Shown here: in pieces, positions 1-8,537 of the stretch | Numbering within the stretch: position 1 is the stretch's first letter | Layout: the number at the start of each line of letters is the position of its first letter | Assembly: GCF_001667505.1 (NCBI RefSeq) | Contig: NZ_LZHZ01000051.1 | Span: forward strand, 1-64,000 | Source: Mycobacterium sp. ACS1612 | GTDB taxonomy: Bacteria > Actinomycetota > Actinomycetes > Mycobacteriales > Mycobacteriaceae | Direction: 5' to 3' | DNA: 64,000 nucleotides | Made by a program: the position numbers and the translations under genes | The notes under the pieces: generated by a model | What the model was told of the DNA's origin: nothing | The model's database searches: none | Seen by the model: the letters and a program-made list of their open reading frames with translations, nothing else

Positions 1-14
1 AGGTGTAAAGCATC

Positions 15-66
15 AGCCGAAACACTGTCAGCCATCAACCGGAGCCGAAACGTCAAGCATCAACCG
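15..66 (+). repeat. Imperfect tandem direct repeat at window edge
   Basis: Two adjacent copies of about 24-27 bases (15-41 and 43-66) share AGCCGAAAC, GTCA and CATCAACCG in the same order; the first copy has three extra bases. They lie just 3' of the tRNA-Arg gene. The left side is cut by the window edge, so more copies may exist. No function can be assigned. Confidence 0.4.
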
Positions 67-85
67 ACGTCATACAGTAATGGAG

Positions 86-158
86 CACCCCCGGCAGGAC
101 TTGAACCTGCGACCTACCGCTTAGAAGGCGGCTGCTCTGTCCGCTGAGCTACGGGGGC
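86..158 (-). tRNA. tRNA-Arg (anticodon TCT)
   Basis: The reverse complement folds as a standard cloverleaf. A seven-pair acceptor stem starts GCCCCCG, the D arm is GCTC/GAGC, the anticodon loop is CTTCTAA with anticodon TCT, and the T loop is TTCAAGT. The discriminator is G. The next bases are CTC, so the 3' CCA is not encoded and must be added after transcription. It reads AGA codons, which are rare in this GC-rich genome. Confidence 0.95.
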
Positions 159-287
159 AGCGCGGTGAGTGTATCGCCCGGCCACCGGGAACCCCGCGTC
201 CGCAACAGGTATAAACGCACAGCGTGCCGACGGGCGGCGGACTAGCGTGGTGGCAGCACATCGGCGTGAAGGAGGGGAGCGACGAGC

Positions 288-1772
288 ATGAGTGACGTGC
301 CGGATCTTGACGCGGACGGTCTTCCGGAGGAACTCAGCCCGTTCGACCAGATACTGCATCGCGGCGAGGCTCACCCCCGTACCCGGTCCGGCATCTTGAC
401 CATCGAGTTGCTCGACACCACCCCGGACTGGGACACCTACCGGGCTCGGTTCGAGCACGCGTCACGCAAGGTGTTGCGGCTGCGGCAGAAGGTCGTGATG
501 CCGACGCTGCCGACCGTGGCGCCGCGGTGGGTCGTCGACCCCGATTTCAACCTCGACTTCCATGTGCGACGGATGCGGGTACCCCAACCGGGCACCATGC
601 GCGAGGTATTCGACCTGGCCGAGATCGCCGCGCAGTCGCCGCTGGACATCTCGCGGCCGCTGTGGACGGCAACGCTGGTCGAAGGCCTCGAGGGTGGCCG
701 CGCCGCGCAACTGGTGCACCTCAGCCACGCCGTCACCGACGGTGTCGGCGGCGTCGAGATGTTCGCCAACCTCTACGACCTCGAACGCGACCCGCCGAAA
801 CAGCCGCCGCCACCACTGCCGGTGCCGCAGGACCTGTCACCCAATGACCTGATGCGACAAGGCCTTAACCGGCTGCCCGGCACCATCGCCGGCCGGGTCC
901 GCGGCGTGCTGTTCGGCGCCGCGCACGTGGTCGGCGAGATGGTCCGCGACCCGATATCGCGAATGGGCGACGTCGTCGAGTACGCGATGTCCGGTGCGCG
1001 CGTCGTCGGCCCGGTCGCCCCGCCGTCGCCGGTGCTGCGACGCCGCAGCCTCTCGTCGCGCAGCGACGCCATCGACATCGAGTTCGGGGCCTTGCACAAA
1101 GCCGCCAAGGCCGGCGGCGGCTCAATCAACGACGCCTATCTGGCCGGGCTCTGCGGCGCCCTGCGTCTCTATCACGAGGCCAAGGGCGTGCCGATCGACG
1201 CGCTGCCGATGGCGGTGCCGGTCAACCTTCGCTCCGAAGCGGATCCCGCCGGTGGCAACCGATTTGCCGGTGTCAACCTGGCCGCCCCCATCGGCCTGCA
1301 GGACCCCGGAGCGCGGATGAAGAACATCCGGTCCCAGATGACCCGTAAGCGCGAAGAACGCGCGATCGACATGGTCGGTGCGATCGCCCCCGTGCTCACG
1401 CTGATGCCGGATTCGGTGCTCGAGTCGATGGCCGGTTCGATCGTCAACTCCGATGTGCAAGCCAGCAACGTGCCCGTCTATGCAGGCGACACGTTCATCG
1501 CGGGCGCGAAGGTGTTGCGCCAGTACGGTATCGGCCCGCTGCCGGGCGTGGCGATGATGGTCGTGCTGATCTCGCGGGCCGGCTATTGCACCGTGAGCAC
1601 CCGCTATGACCGGGCGTCGATCGTCGACCCCGACCTGTGGGCACGGTGCCTGCTCGCAGGTTTCGACGAGGTGCTTGCGCTCGGTGGCGACGGCCGCGCC
1701 GTGCCGGCAACGTTCACCGTCGACGCCCATGAGCCGAGTCCCGTGTCACCGAATGGAAGTGCGGCGCAATGA
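288..1772 (+). CDS. Wax ester synthase/diacylglycerol acyltransferase (WS/DGAT)
   Basis: A 494-residue member of the WS/DGAT family, which moves acyl groups from acyl-CoA to diacylglycerol or long-chain alcohols to make storage lipid. The family motif HHxxxDG appears here as SHAVTDG at residues 146-152: the second, catalytic His (147) is kept and the first is Ser. The ATG at 288 follows a strong GGAGG. The stop overlaps the plsC start (ATGA), and plsB2 follows, so the three form a glycerolipid operon. By position and content it corresponds to M. tuberculosis Rv2484c. Substrate preference cannot be read from sequence. Confidence 0.88.
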   Translation: MSDVPDLDADGLPEELSPFDQILHRGEAHPRTRSGILTIELLDTTPDWDTYRARFEHASRKVLRLRQKVVMPTLPTVAPRWVVDPDFNLDFHVRRMRVPQPGTMREVFDLAEIAAQSPLDISRPLWTATLVEGLEGGRAAQLVHLSHAVTDGVGGVEMFANLYDLERDPPKQPPPPLPVPQDLSPNDLMRQGLNRLPGTIAGRVRGVLFGAAHVVGEMVRDPISRMGDVVEYAMSGARVVGPVAPPSPVLRRRSLSSRSDAIDIEFGALHKAAKAGGGSINDAYLAGLCGALRLYHEAKGVPIDALPMAVPVNLRSEADPAGGNRFAGVNLAAPIGLQDPGARMKNIRSQMTRKREERAIDMVGAIAPVLTLMPDSVLESMAGSIVNSDVQASNVPVYAGDTFIAGAKVLRQYGIGPLPGVAMMVVLISRAGYCTVSTRYDRASIVDPDLWARCLLAGFDEVLALGGDGRAVPATFTVDAHEPSPVSPNGSAAQ

Positions 1773-3415
1773 CTTCGGCCAACGGTCAGCCCAACACACG
1801 AACCATGCGGCTGCCCGGATCGGTCGCCGAGATCCAGGCCAGCCCCGAGGGACCCGAGGTCGGCGCCTTCTTCGATTTGGACGGCACGCTGGTGGCCGGG
1901 TTCACCGGCGTCATCATGACCCAGGACCGGCTGCGCAGGCGGCAGATGTCGGTCGGCGAGTTCATCGGCATGGTGCAGGCGGGGCTGAACCATCAACTGG
2001 GCCGGTCCGAGTTCGAGGACTTGATCGGCAAGGGCGCCCGCATGCTGCGCGGCAGTTCCCTCGACGACATCGACGAATTGGCCGAGCGGCTGTTCGTACA
2101 GAAGATCGTCAGCCGCATCTATCCCGAAATGCGGGAGCTGGTCCGTGCTCACATGGCGAGGGACCACACCGTGGTGCTCAGCTCGTCGGCGCTGACCGTT
2201 CAGGTGGAGCCGGTGGCGCGGTTCCTCGGCATCAAGAACGTGCTGAGCAACAAGTTCGAGACCGACGAGCACGGCAGGCTCACCGGTGAAGTGCTCACGC
2301 CGATCATCTGGGGGCCCGGAAAGGCAAGGGCGGTCCAGGCTTTCGCCGCCAAGAACGGCGTGGACCTGTCGAAGAGCTACTTCTACGCCGACGGCGACGA
2401 AGACGTTGCGCTGATGTATCTGGTCGGCAATCCGCGGCCGACCAACCCCGCGGGCAAGCTCGCCGCCGTCGCGGCCAAACGCGGGTGGCCGGTGCTGCGC
2501 TTCACGAGTCGCAGTGGGAGCAGCCCGGTTTCGCAGCTGCGTACGGCTGCAGGCATCGCGTCGATGGTGCCGATCGCGGCGGGTGCGCTCGGTCTGGGAC
2601 TGCTGACCCGCAACAGGCGCACCGGCGTGAACTTCTTCACGTCGACGTTCGGGCGGACGCTGCTCGACATCATCGGGATCAACCTCAACGTGCTGGGCAA
2701 GGAGAACCTGACCGCCCAGCGGCCCGCGGTGTTCATCTTCAATCACCGCAACCAGGCCGATCCGCTGATCGCCGGTCGCCTGGTGAACGACAACTTCACG
2801 TCGGTGGGCAAGAAGGAACTCGAGAGCGACCCGATCGTCGGCACCATGGGCAAGATCATGGACGCCGCGTTCATCGACCGAGACGACCCCAAGAAGGCTG
2901 TCGAAGGGTTGAAGAAGGTCGAGGAACTGGCCCGCAAGGGACTGTCGATCCTCATCGCACCCGAGGGCACTCGGTTGGACACCACCGAGGTGGGTGAGTT
3001 CAAGAGGGGTCCGTTCCGGATCGCCATGTCGGCCGGAATTCCCATCGTGCCCATCGTGATTCGCAACGCCGAGGTGATCGCTGCCCGCGACTCGAGCACC
3101 TTCAACCCGGGCACCGTCGACGTCGTGGTGTACCCACCGATCCCGGTCGACGACTGGACCCACGAGAACCTCCCCGAGCGCATCGCCGAAGTCCGTCAGC
3201 TGTATCTGGACACGCTCAAGGATTGGCCGCACGACGAGCTTCCGGTCCCGGATCTGTACGAGCGCACGAAGGCGCCTGCGAAGAAGGCGGCCAAGAAAGC
3301 AGCTAAGAAGGCTACGGCGAAGAAGGCGGCGGCGAAGAAGACGGCGACCAAGGCCGCCACGAAGCAGCCGGCCAAGAAGGCGGCCAAAAACGCTGCCGCG
3401 GAAGGTCGCCCGTGA
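1769..3415 (+). CDS. plsC: HAD-phosphatase/1-acylglycerol-3-phosphate acyltransferase fusion (PlsC)
   Basis: A 548-residue two-domain protein. The N-terminal half is a HAD-family IB hydrolase with the nucleophile motif FFDLDGT (residues 34-40). The second half is a PlsC-type acyltransferase with NHRNQAD (HX4D, His326/Asp331) and EGTR (399-402), which acylates lysophosphatidate to phosphatidate. The last 45 or so residues are a Lys/Ala-rich tail with repeated KKAA and AKK units, like histone H1 or mycobacterial HupB. Overlaps of 4 bases on both sides bind it into the WS/DGAT-plsC-plsB2 operon. It matches the Rv2483c architecture. The phosphatase substrate is unknown. Confidence 0.9.
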   Translation: MTSANGQPNTRTMRLPGSVAEIQASPEGPEVGAFFDLDGTLVAGFTGVIMTQDRLRRRQMSVGEFIGMVQAGLNHQLGRSEFEDLIGKGARMLRGSSLDDIDELAERLFVQKIVSRIYPEMRELVRAHMARDHTVVLSSSALTVQVEPVARFLGIKNVLSNKFETDEHGRLTGEVLTPIIWGPGKARAVQAFAAKNGVDLSKSYFYADGDEDVALMYLVGNPRPTNPAGKLAAVAAKRGWPVLRFTSRSGSSPVSQLRTAAGIASMVPIAAGALGLGLLTRNRRTGVNFFTSTFGRTLLDIIGINLNVLGKENLTAQRPAVFIFNHRNQADPLIAGRLVNDNFTSVGKKELESDPIVGTMGKIMDAAFIDRDDPKKAVEGLKKVEELARKGLSILIAPEGTRLDTTEVGEFKRGPFRIAMSAGIPIVPIVIRNAEVIAARDSSTFNPGTVDVVVYPPIPVDDWTHENLPERIAEVRQLYLDTLKDWPHDELPVPDLYERTKAPAKKAAKKAAKKATAKKAAAKKTATKAATKQPAKKAAKNAAAEGRP

Positions 3416-5760
3416 AAGTCTCCGCCGACCACTTCGCACCGTTCACCGCCACCGACGACTCGTTGGTGCTCGCGTCGGTGTCCTCACCCGCTGAAGAGGA
3501 GTTGCTCGAGGATTGGCTGGCTCGCCAGCGACTTGAGCATCCCGATTCCAAGGTCGACGTGTTGCGGCTCCCCGCGGATGGGGAACCCTCGCCGGGCGCG
3601 TTGGCCCGGCTCGTCGAGGAACTCGAGGCTGACGAGGATCGGTCGGTCGTCCCGGTGCGGGTGTTCTGGGTGCCCGCCGGGCTGCCGACGCGCTCGAAAG
3701 TGGTGGCGTTTCTGTCCGGTCGCGATACGTACCGCCCGCCCGAGGTGCTGCAGAAGCGGATCCTGAAAAAGGACCCGTCCCGCGCCAGGGTGGTCGCCGG
3801 TGAACCGGCCAAGGTGTCCGAACTGCGTCAGCAGTGGAATGAGACCACTGTCGCCGAAAACCCCAGGGAATTCGCACGGTTCGTGATTCGACGCGCGATC
3901 CTGGCGATCGAACGCGTGGAACTGCGCCTGCTCGGCCCCGAATACAAGTCGCCGCGGCTGATCAAACCCGAACTGCTGACGTCGGCCCGATTCCGCGATG
4001 GCCTCGAGAAAATCCCCGGCGCGACGGTGGAGAAGGCCGGCGAGATGCTCGACGAGCTGTCCACCGGCTGGAGCCGCTTCTCGGTGGACCTCATTCCGTC
4101 CCTTGGCCGCGCCATCTTCAGCCGCGGTTTCGACCCGAACATCGACTACGACCGCAGCGAAGTCGAAGCCATGCGACGCGGGCTGGAACACCATCCGGCC
4201 GTGCTGTTGTTCTCGCACCGCTCCTATCTCGACGGTGTGATCGTTCCGGTGGCCATGCAGGAGAACCGGCTGCCGCCGGTGCACACCTTCGCCGGCATCA
4301 ACCTGTCGTTCGGTTTCATGGGCCCGTTGATGCGCCACTCCGGCGTTATCTTCCTGCGCCGCAAACTTGACGATCCGTTGTACAAATACGTGCTGCGGCA
4401 ATTCGTCGGCTACATCGTCGAAAAGCGTTTCAACCTGAGCTGGTCGATCGAGGGCACCCGGTCCCGCACCGGAAAGATGTTGCCGCCCAAGCTCGGTCTG
4501 CTCGCCTACGTCGCCGACGCCTACCTGGATGGCCGCAGCGACGACATCCTGCTGCAACCGGTGTCGATCAGCTTCGACCAGTTGCACGAGACCGCGGAAT
4601 ACGCGGCGTATGCGCGTGGCGGTGAAAAGACACCCGAAAGCCTCTCCTGGATGTACAACTTCATCAAGGCGCAGGGGGAACGCAATTACGGCAAGATCTA
4701 CGTCCGCTTCCCCGAGGCCGTGTCGATGCGGGAGTACCTCGGCGAACCCTACGGCCCGATGACCACCGACGAGGCGGCCAAACGCCTTGCGCTGCAGAAG
4801 ATGGCGTTCGAGGTGTCGTGGCGGATCCTTCGGGCGACCCCGGTCAATGCGACGGCGCTGGTCTCGGCGCTGCTGCTCACCACGCGCGGAATCGCGTTGA
4901 CACTCAGCCAGATTCACCACACGCTGCAGCCGTCGCTGGATTACCTCGAGCGCAAGCAGACACCGATGACCAACAGCGCGTTGCGGTTACGCACGGAGGA
5001 AGGTGTTCGGGCCGCGCTCGACGCGCTGTCCAACCGTCACCCCGTCACCTGCGTCGAAGGGGGCAGCGAGCCGGTATGGCGAATCGCTCCCGAGGACGAA
5101 CACGAAGCGGCGTTCTACCGCAACACACTCGTCGACGCATTCCTGGAGACGTCGTTGGTGGAGCTGGCGCTCGTGCACGCAGGCCGTGCCGAATCCGACC
5201 GGCTGGAAGCGTTCTGGTCGCAGGTGATGCGGTTGCGCGATCTGCTCAAGTTCGACTTCTACTTCGCCGACTCCGCGGCGTTCCGTGAACACGTCGCCGA
5301 GGAGCTGTCCTGGCAGGACGGCTGGCAGGAGCAGGTGTCGGCGGGTGAGCAGCAGGTCGAGGACCTGCTGCGGGCCAAATCCCCGCTGATGGCGGGCGCC
5401 ATGCTGCGGCCGTTCTTCGAGGCGTACAAGATCGTCGCCGACGTGCTGCGCGACGCGCCCGCCGAAATCGACGAAAAGGAACTGACCAAGCGCGCTCTGG
5501 GCCTGGGCAACCAGTACGTCGCACAGAACCGGGTACGCAGCAACGAATCGGTGTCGGCGCTGCTGTTCGCCACCGCTCGTCAGGTCGCCGCCGATCAGCA
5601 TCTGCTCGAGCCCGCCGCCGATCTCGACCAGCGACGTGCGGCGTTCCGCGACGAACTGCGCGGCATCCTGGCCGACATGGACGCTGTCGAGCGGGTCGCG
5701 CGCCAACAGTTCTATGCGCGCGAGAAGGCGCGACGGGCGCTGCGCAACGAGCCCGCGTAG
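3412..5760 (+). CDS. plsB2: Glycerol-3-phosphate acyltransferase PlsB2
   Basis: This 782-residue protein makes lysophosphatidate from glycerol-3-phosphate and acyl-CoA, the first step of phospholipid and triacylglycerol synthesis. Acyltransferase motifs are clear: SHRSYLD with catalytic His269 and Asp274, then FLRRKLDDP and SIEGTRSRTG. The long C-terminal region is typical of the PlsB family. Translation starts at a GTG that overlaps the plsC stop (GTGA), which suggests translational coupling. Length and position match Rv2482c. It supplies the substrate of the PlsC enzyme encoded just upstream. Confidence 0.93.
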   Translation: MKVSADHFAPFTATDDSLVLASVSSPAEEELLEDWLARQRLEHPDSKVDVLRLPADGEPSPGALARLVEELEADEDRSVVPVRVFWVPAGLPTRSKVVAFLSGRDTYRPPEVLQKRILKKDPSRARVVAGEPAKVSELRQQWNETTVAENPREFARFVIRRAILAIERVELRLLGPEYKSPRLIKPELLTSARFRDGLEKIPGATVEKAGEMLDELSTGWSRFSVDLIPSLGRAIFSRGFDPNIDYDRSEVEAMRRGLEHHPAVLLFSHRSYLDGVIVPVAMQENRLPPVHTFAGINLSFGFMGPLMRHSGVIFLRRKLDDPLYKYVLRQFVGYIVEKRFNLSWSIEGTRSRTGKMLPPKLGLLAYVADAYLDGRSDDILLQPVSISFDQLHETAEYAAYARGGEKTPESLSWMYNFIKAQGERNYGKIYVRFPEAVSMREYLGEPYGPMTTDEAAKRLALQKMAFEVSWRILRATPVNATALVSALLLTTRGIALTLSQIHHTLQPSLDYLERKQTPMTNSALRLRTEEGVRAALDALSNRHPVTCVEGGSEPVWRIAPEDEHEAAFYRNTLVDAFLETSLVELALVHAGRAESDRLEAFWSQVMRLRDLLKFDFYFADSAAFREHVAEELSWQDGWQEQVSAGEQQVEDLLRAKSPLMAGAMLRPFFEAYKIVADVLRDAPAEIDEKELTKRALGLGNQYVAQNRVRSNESVSALLFATARQVAADQHLLEPAADLDQRRAAFRDELRGILADMDAVERVARQQFYAREKARRALRNEPA

Positions 5761-5791
5761 GTCACCCAGCGGGACGCCATACGCTGGTCAG

Positions 5792-7795
5792 GTGACCACC
5801 GTGACCTCCAGCGTGCGCAGCAGCGCGGTATGGCCTGTGCTGCTCGGCGTCGGGGTGCTGGCCGGGGCCGTCGCCGCGGGCATCGGAGCGCTGTCGCTGG
5901 CCGACGCGCTGGCCGCCACCGGGCTGCCGGACCCTGGGCCCGCGACCACCTACGGCCTCCCGTTCGTGCGGGCGGCCGCGGAGATCGCCGCGGTGCTGGC
6001 GGTGGGATCGTTCCTGTTCGCGACGTTTTTGGTGCCGCCGCAGCCCAACGGTGTGCTCGACGCCGCAGGTTATCGGGCGCTGCGGCTGGGCACGGCGTCC
6101 TCGGCGGTCTGGGCGGTGTGCGCGGCGTTACTCGTGCCGTTGACGGTGTCGGATGTCTCCGGGCACCCCGTCAGCGAAAACCTCAATCCGATGGCCATCT
6201 GGTCGGCGGCGAGCCTCGTCGACACCGCGACGGCGTGGCGCTGGACCGCGTTCATCGCGGCCGCCGTCACGCTGGCCAGCCTTCCGGTGCTGCGGTGGGC
6301 GTGGACACCGGTGCTGTTGGCCGGCGCGCTGGTGTCGCTGGTGCCGCTGGGCCTGACGGGTCACTCGTCGGCGGGCGGGGCGCACGATCTGGCCACCAAC
6401 AGCCTGATGATCCACCTGGTCGCGGGCGCACTGTGGGCCGGTGGCCTGTTGGCCTTGTTGGCCCACGCGCTGCGGTCCGGCCAGCATGCGGATCTGGCGG
6501 CCAGGCGGTTCTCGGCGCTGGCGCTGTGGTGCTTCGTGGCAATGGCAGTCAGCGGTGTCATCAACGCGCTGGTGCGGATGCAGCCGGCAGACCTGTTCGA
6601 CACCCGCTACGGCTGGCTGGTGGTGGGCAAGGTCGTCGCGTTGTGTGTGCTTGGTCTCATCGGATGGCGGCAGCGGCGCAGCGGGGTGGCGGCGCTTCAG
6701 TCCGATCCGCAGGCGCGCGGGCCGTTGCTGCGACTGGCTCTGATCGAGGCGGCCGTGTTCGGTGCGACGTTCGGCATTGCGGTTGGGCTGGGCCGCACGC
6801 CACCGCCGCCGTTGCTGTACGAGCCGAGCCCCGTCGAACTGGCCATTGGGTACGGCTTCGACGGGCCGCCGACGGTTGCGCGGGTGCTGTTCGACTGGCG
6901 TTTCGACCTGATTTTCGGCACCGCGGCGATCGTGATGGCCGCCCTGTATCTGTTCTGGGTGCGCCGGCTGCGGCTTCGCGGCGACGCCTGGCCGACCGGA
7001 CGCACGGTGGCGTGGCTGTGCGGTTGCGCGGCGCTGCTGTTCACCACGTCCTCGGGGCTGGGCCGCTACATGCCCGCGATGTTCTCGATGCACATGGTGG
7101 CGCACATGATGCTGTCGATGTTGGTGCCGGTGCTTCTGGTGCTCGGCGCGCCGGTGACGCTGGCGCTGCGGGCACTGCCGACCGCAGGCCGCGGGCAGCC
7201 GCCTGGGCTGCGGGAATGGCTGCTGGCGGCGCTGCATTCGCGGGTGTCGCGGTTTCTCACCCATCCGGTCGTGGCCACTGTGGTGTTCGTCGCCGGGTTC
7301 TATGCCCTCTACTTCGGCGGGATCTTCGATGCCGCGGTGAGCAACCATGCCGCGCACGTGCTGATGAATGTGCACTTCCTACTCAGCGGATACCTGTTCT
7401 ACTGGGTGGTCATCGGTGTCGATCCGACGCCGCGACAGATACCGCAACTCGGCAAGGTCGCGATGGTGTTCGCGTCGCTGCCGTTGCACGCGTTCTTCGG
7501 TGTGGTGCTGATGGGGATGCAGACCGTGCTCGGCGCGTCGTTCTACCGATCGCTGGCGTTGAGCTGGCACACCGACCTCATCGGCGATCAGCGACTGGGC
7601 GGCGGAATCGCCTGGGCGGCAGGCGAAATCCCGCTGGTTCTGGTGATGATCGCGCTGCTGATCCAGTGGCGGCGCAGCGACCAACGCACCGCCAAACGCC
7701 TGGACCGGGCCGCCGACCGGGACGACGACGCGGAATTGACCGCGTACAACGCGATGCTGTCGGAGTTGGCCAAGCGGGACAGCCGTTCGACGTGA
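5792..7795 (+). CDS. CopD/CtaG-type integral membrane protein, cytochrome oxidase assembly
   Basis: A 667-residue polytopic membrane protein. The N-terminal part has the CopD-like copper-export fold, with HLVAGALWAGGLLAL around a conserved His. The C-terminal part is a Caa3_CtaG domain with paired His in HMVAHMMLSM. Proteins of this layout (M. tuberculosis Rv0102 is about the same length) are thought to help deliver copper to cytochrome c oxidase; that role is inferred from the family. The GTG at 5792 gives a short cytoplasmic head before the first membrane segment; GTG 5801 is an alternative. It is co-directional with plsB2, 31 bp downstream, and its stop overlaps the methyltransferase start. 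Confidence 0.8.
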   Translation: MTTVTSSVRSSAVWPVLLGVGVLAGAVAAGIGALSLADALAATGLPDPGPATTYGLPFVRAAAEIAAVLAVGSFLFATFLVPPQPNGVLDAAGYRALRLGTASSAVWAVCAALLVPLTVSDVSGHPVSENLNPMAIWSAASLVDTATAWRWTAFIAAAVTLASLPVLRWAWTPVLLAGALVSLVPLGLTGHSSAGGAHDLATNSLMIHLVAGALWAGGLLALLAHALRSGQHADLAARRFSALALWCFVAMAVSGVINALVRMQPADLFDTRYGWLVVGKVVALCVLGLIGWRQRRSGVAALQSDPQARGPLLRLALIEAAVFGATFGIAVGLGRTPPPPLLYEPSPVELAIGYGFDGPPTVARVLFDWRFDLIFGTAAIVMAALYLFWVRRLRLRGDAWPTGRTVAWLCGCAALLFTTSSGLGRYMPAMFSMHMVAHMMLSMLVPVLLVLGAPVTLALRALPTAGRGQPPGLREWLLAALHSRVSRFLTHPVVATVVFVAGFYALYFGGIFDAAVSNHAAHVLMNVHFLLSGYLFYWVVIGVDPTPRQIPQLGKVAMVFASLPLHAFFGVVLMGMQTVLGASFYRSLALSWHTDLIGDQRLGGGIAWAAGEIPLVLVMIALLIQWRRSDQRTAKRLDRAADRDDDAELTAYNAMLSELAKRDSRST

Positions 7796-8529
7796 CCACC
7801 GACGACGGGTTCTTCGACGAAGAGGTCGCCGCCACCTATGACGCCGCGACGTCGGGCATGCACGACCAAGCCGTCATCGACCGCATCGTTGACGTGCTTG
7901 CCGAACTCGCCGGCGACGGTAGAGCTCTCGAGTTCGGCATCGGGACCGGTCGCATCGCCCTTCCGCTCGCGGGGCGGGGCGTCGAGGTGCACGGCATCGA
8001 CATGTCGAAGGCGATGGTCGCCCGTTTGCGGGAAAAGCCCGGCGCAGCCGGGATAGAGGTGACGATCGGCGACTTCGCCGATACCCGTGTGCCCGGCGAG
8101 TTCTCGTTGACTTACCTGGTGTTCAACACCATCGGCAACCTCACCACCCAAGACGCGCAGGTCGCGTGTTTCATCAACGCCGCCGAACACCTGCGACCAG
8201 GCGGCAGCTTCGTCGTCGAGGTCGGCCTCCCTGCGCTACGACTGCTGCCGCCGGGGCAACGCGCCGTCCCGTTCGACGTCGGCGACGATTACTGGGCCTA
8301 CGATCTCTATGACTGTGCGACACAGTCGATGACGTCCAACTACGTCGACGACATCGGCGGCGCAGTCAAGCTGCGCTCGATGCCGTTTCGCTACGTGTGG
8401 CCCGCCGAACTGGACCTGATGGCGCGCATCGCAGGCATGTCTCTGGTCGAGCGCTGGGAAGACTGGGACACAAGGCCGTTCACGCACGAGAGCACACGAC
8501 ACGTGTCGGTCTGGCAGAAGCTGATCTGA
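7792..8529 (+). CDS. Class I SAM-dependent methyltransferase
   Basis: A 245-residue soluble protein with the Rossmann methyltransferase fold. The SAM-binding glycine loop is EFGIGTG (residues 47-53), followed by the acidic strand end in VHGIDMSKAM. The substrate is not evident. The GTG start overlaps the stop of the CopD/CtaG gene (GTGA), so it ends that operon. It converges on the allophanate hydrolase gene with 8 bp between stops. It could equally be annotated as a class I methyltransferase-domain protein of unknown function. Confidence 0.8.
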   Translation: MTTDDGFFDEEVAATYDAATSGMHDQAVIDRIVDVLAELAGDGRALEFGIGTGRIALPLAGRGVEVHGIDMSKAMVARLREKPGAAGIEVTIGDFADTRVPGEFSLTYLVFNTIGNLTTQDAQVACFINAAEHLRPGGSFVVEVGLPALRLLPPGQRAVPFDVGDDYWAYDLYDCATQSMTSNYVDDIGGAVKLRSMPFRYVWPAELDLMARIAGMSLVERWEDWDTRPFTHESTRHVSVWQKLI

Positions 8530-8537
8530 CGACGCGG

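Noticed and set aside
3270..3415. The Lys/Ala tail as a separate HupB-like gene
   Set aside because: It is in frame with and continuous from the acyltransferase, with no start or ribosome site of its own.
1604..3439. Very long minus-strand open frames opposite plsC, gdh, pepN, tig and clpX
   Set aside because: They are the expected mirror frames of high-GC genes. Their sequences are Arg/His/Gly-rich, and the opposite frames carry clear domain motifs.
5830..7791. A long in-frame upstream extension of the methyltransferase through the CopD/CtaG gene
   Set aside because: The extension is an Arg/Gly-rich shadow. The real methyltransferase begins at the GTG that overlaps the previous stop.
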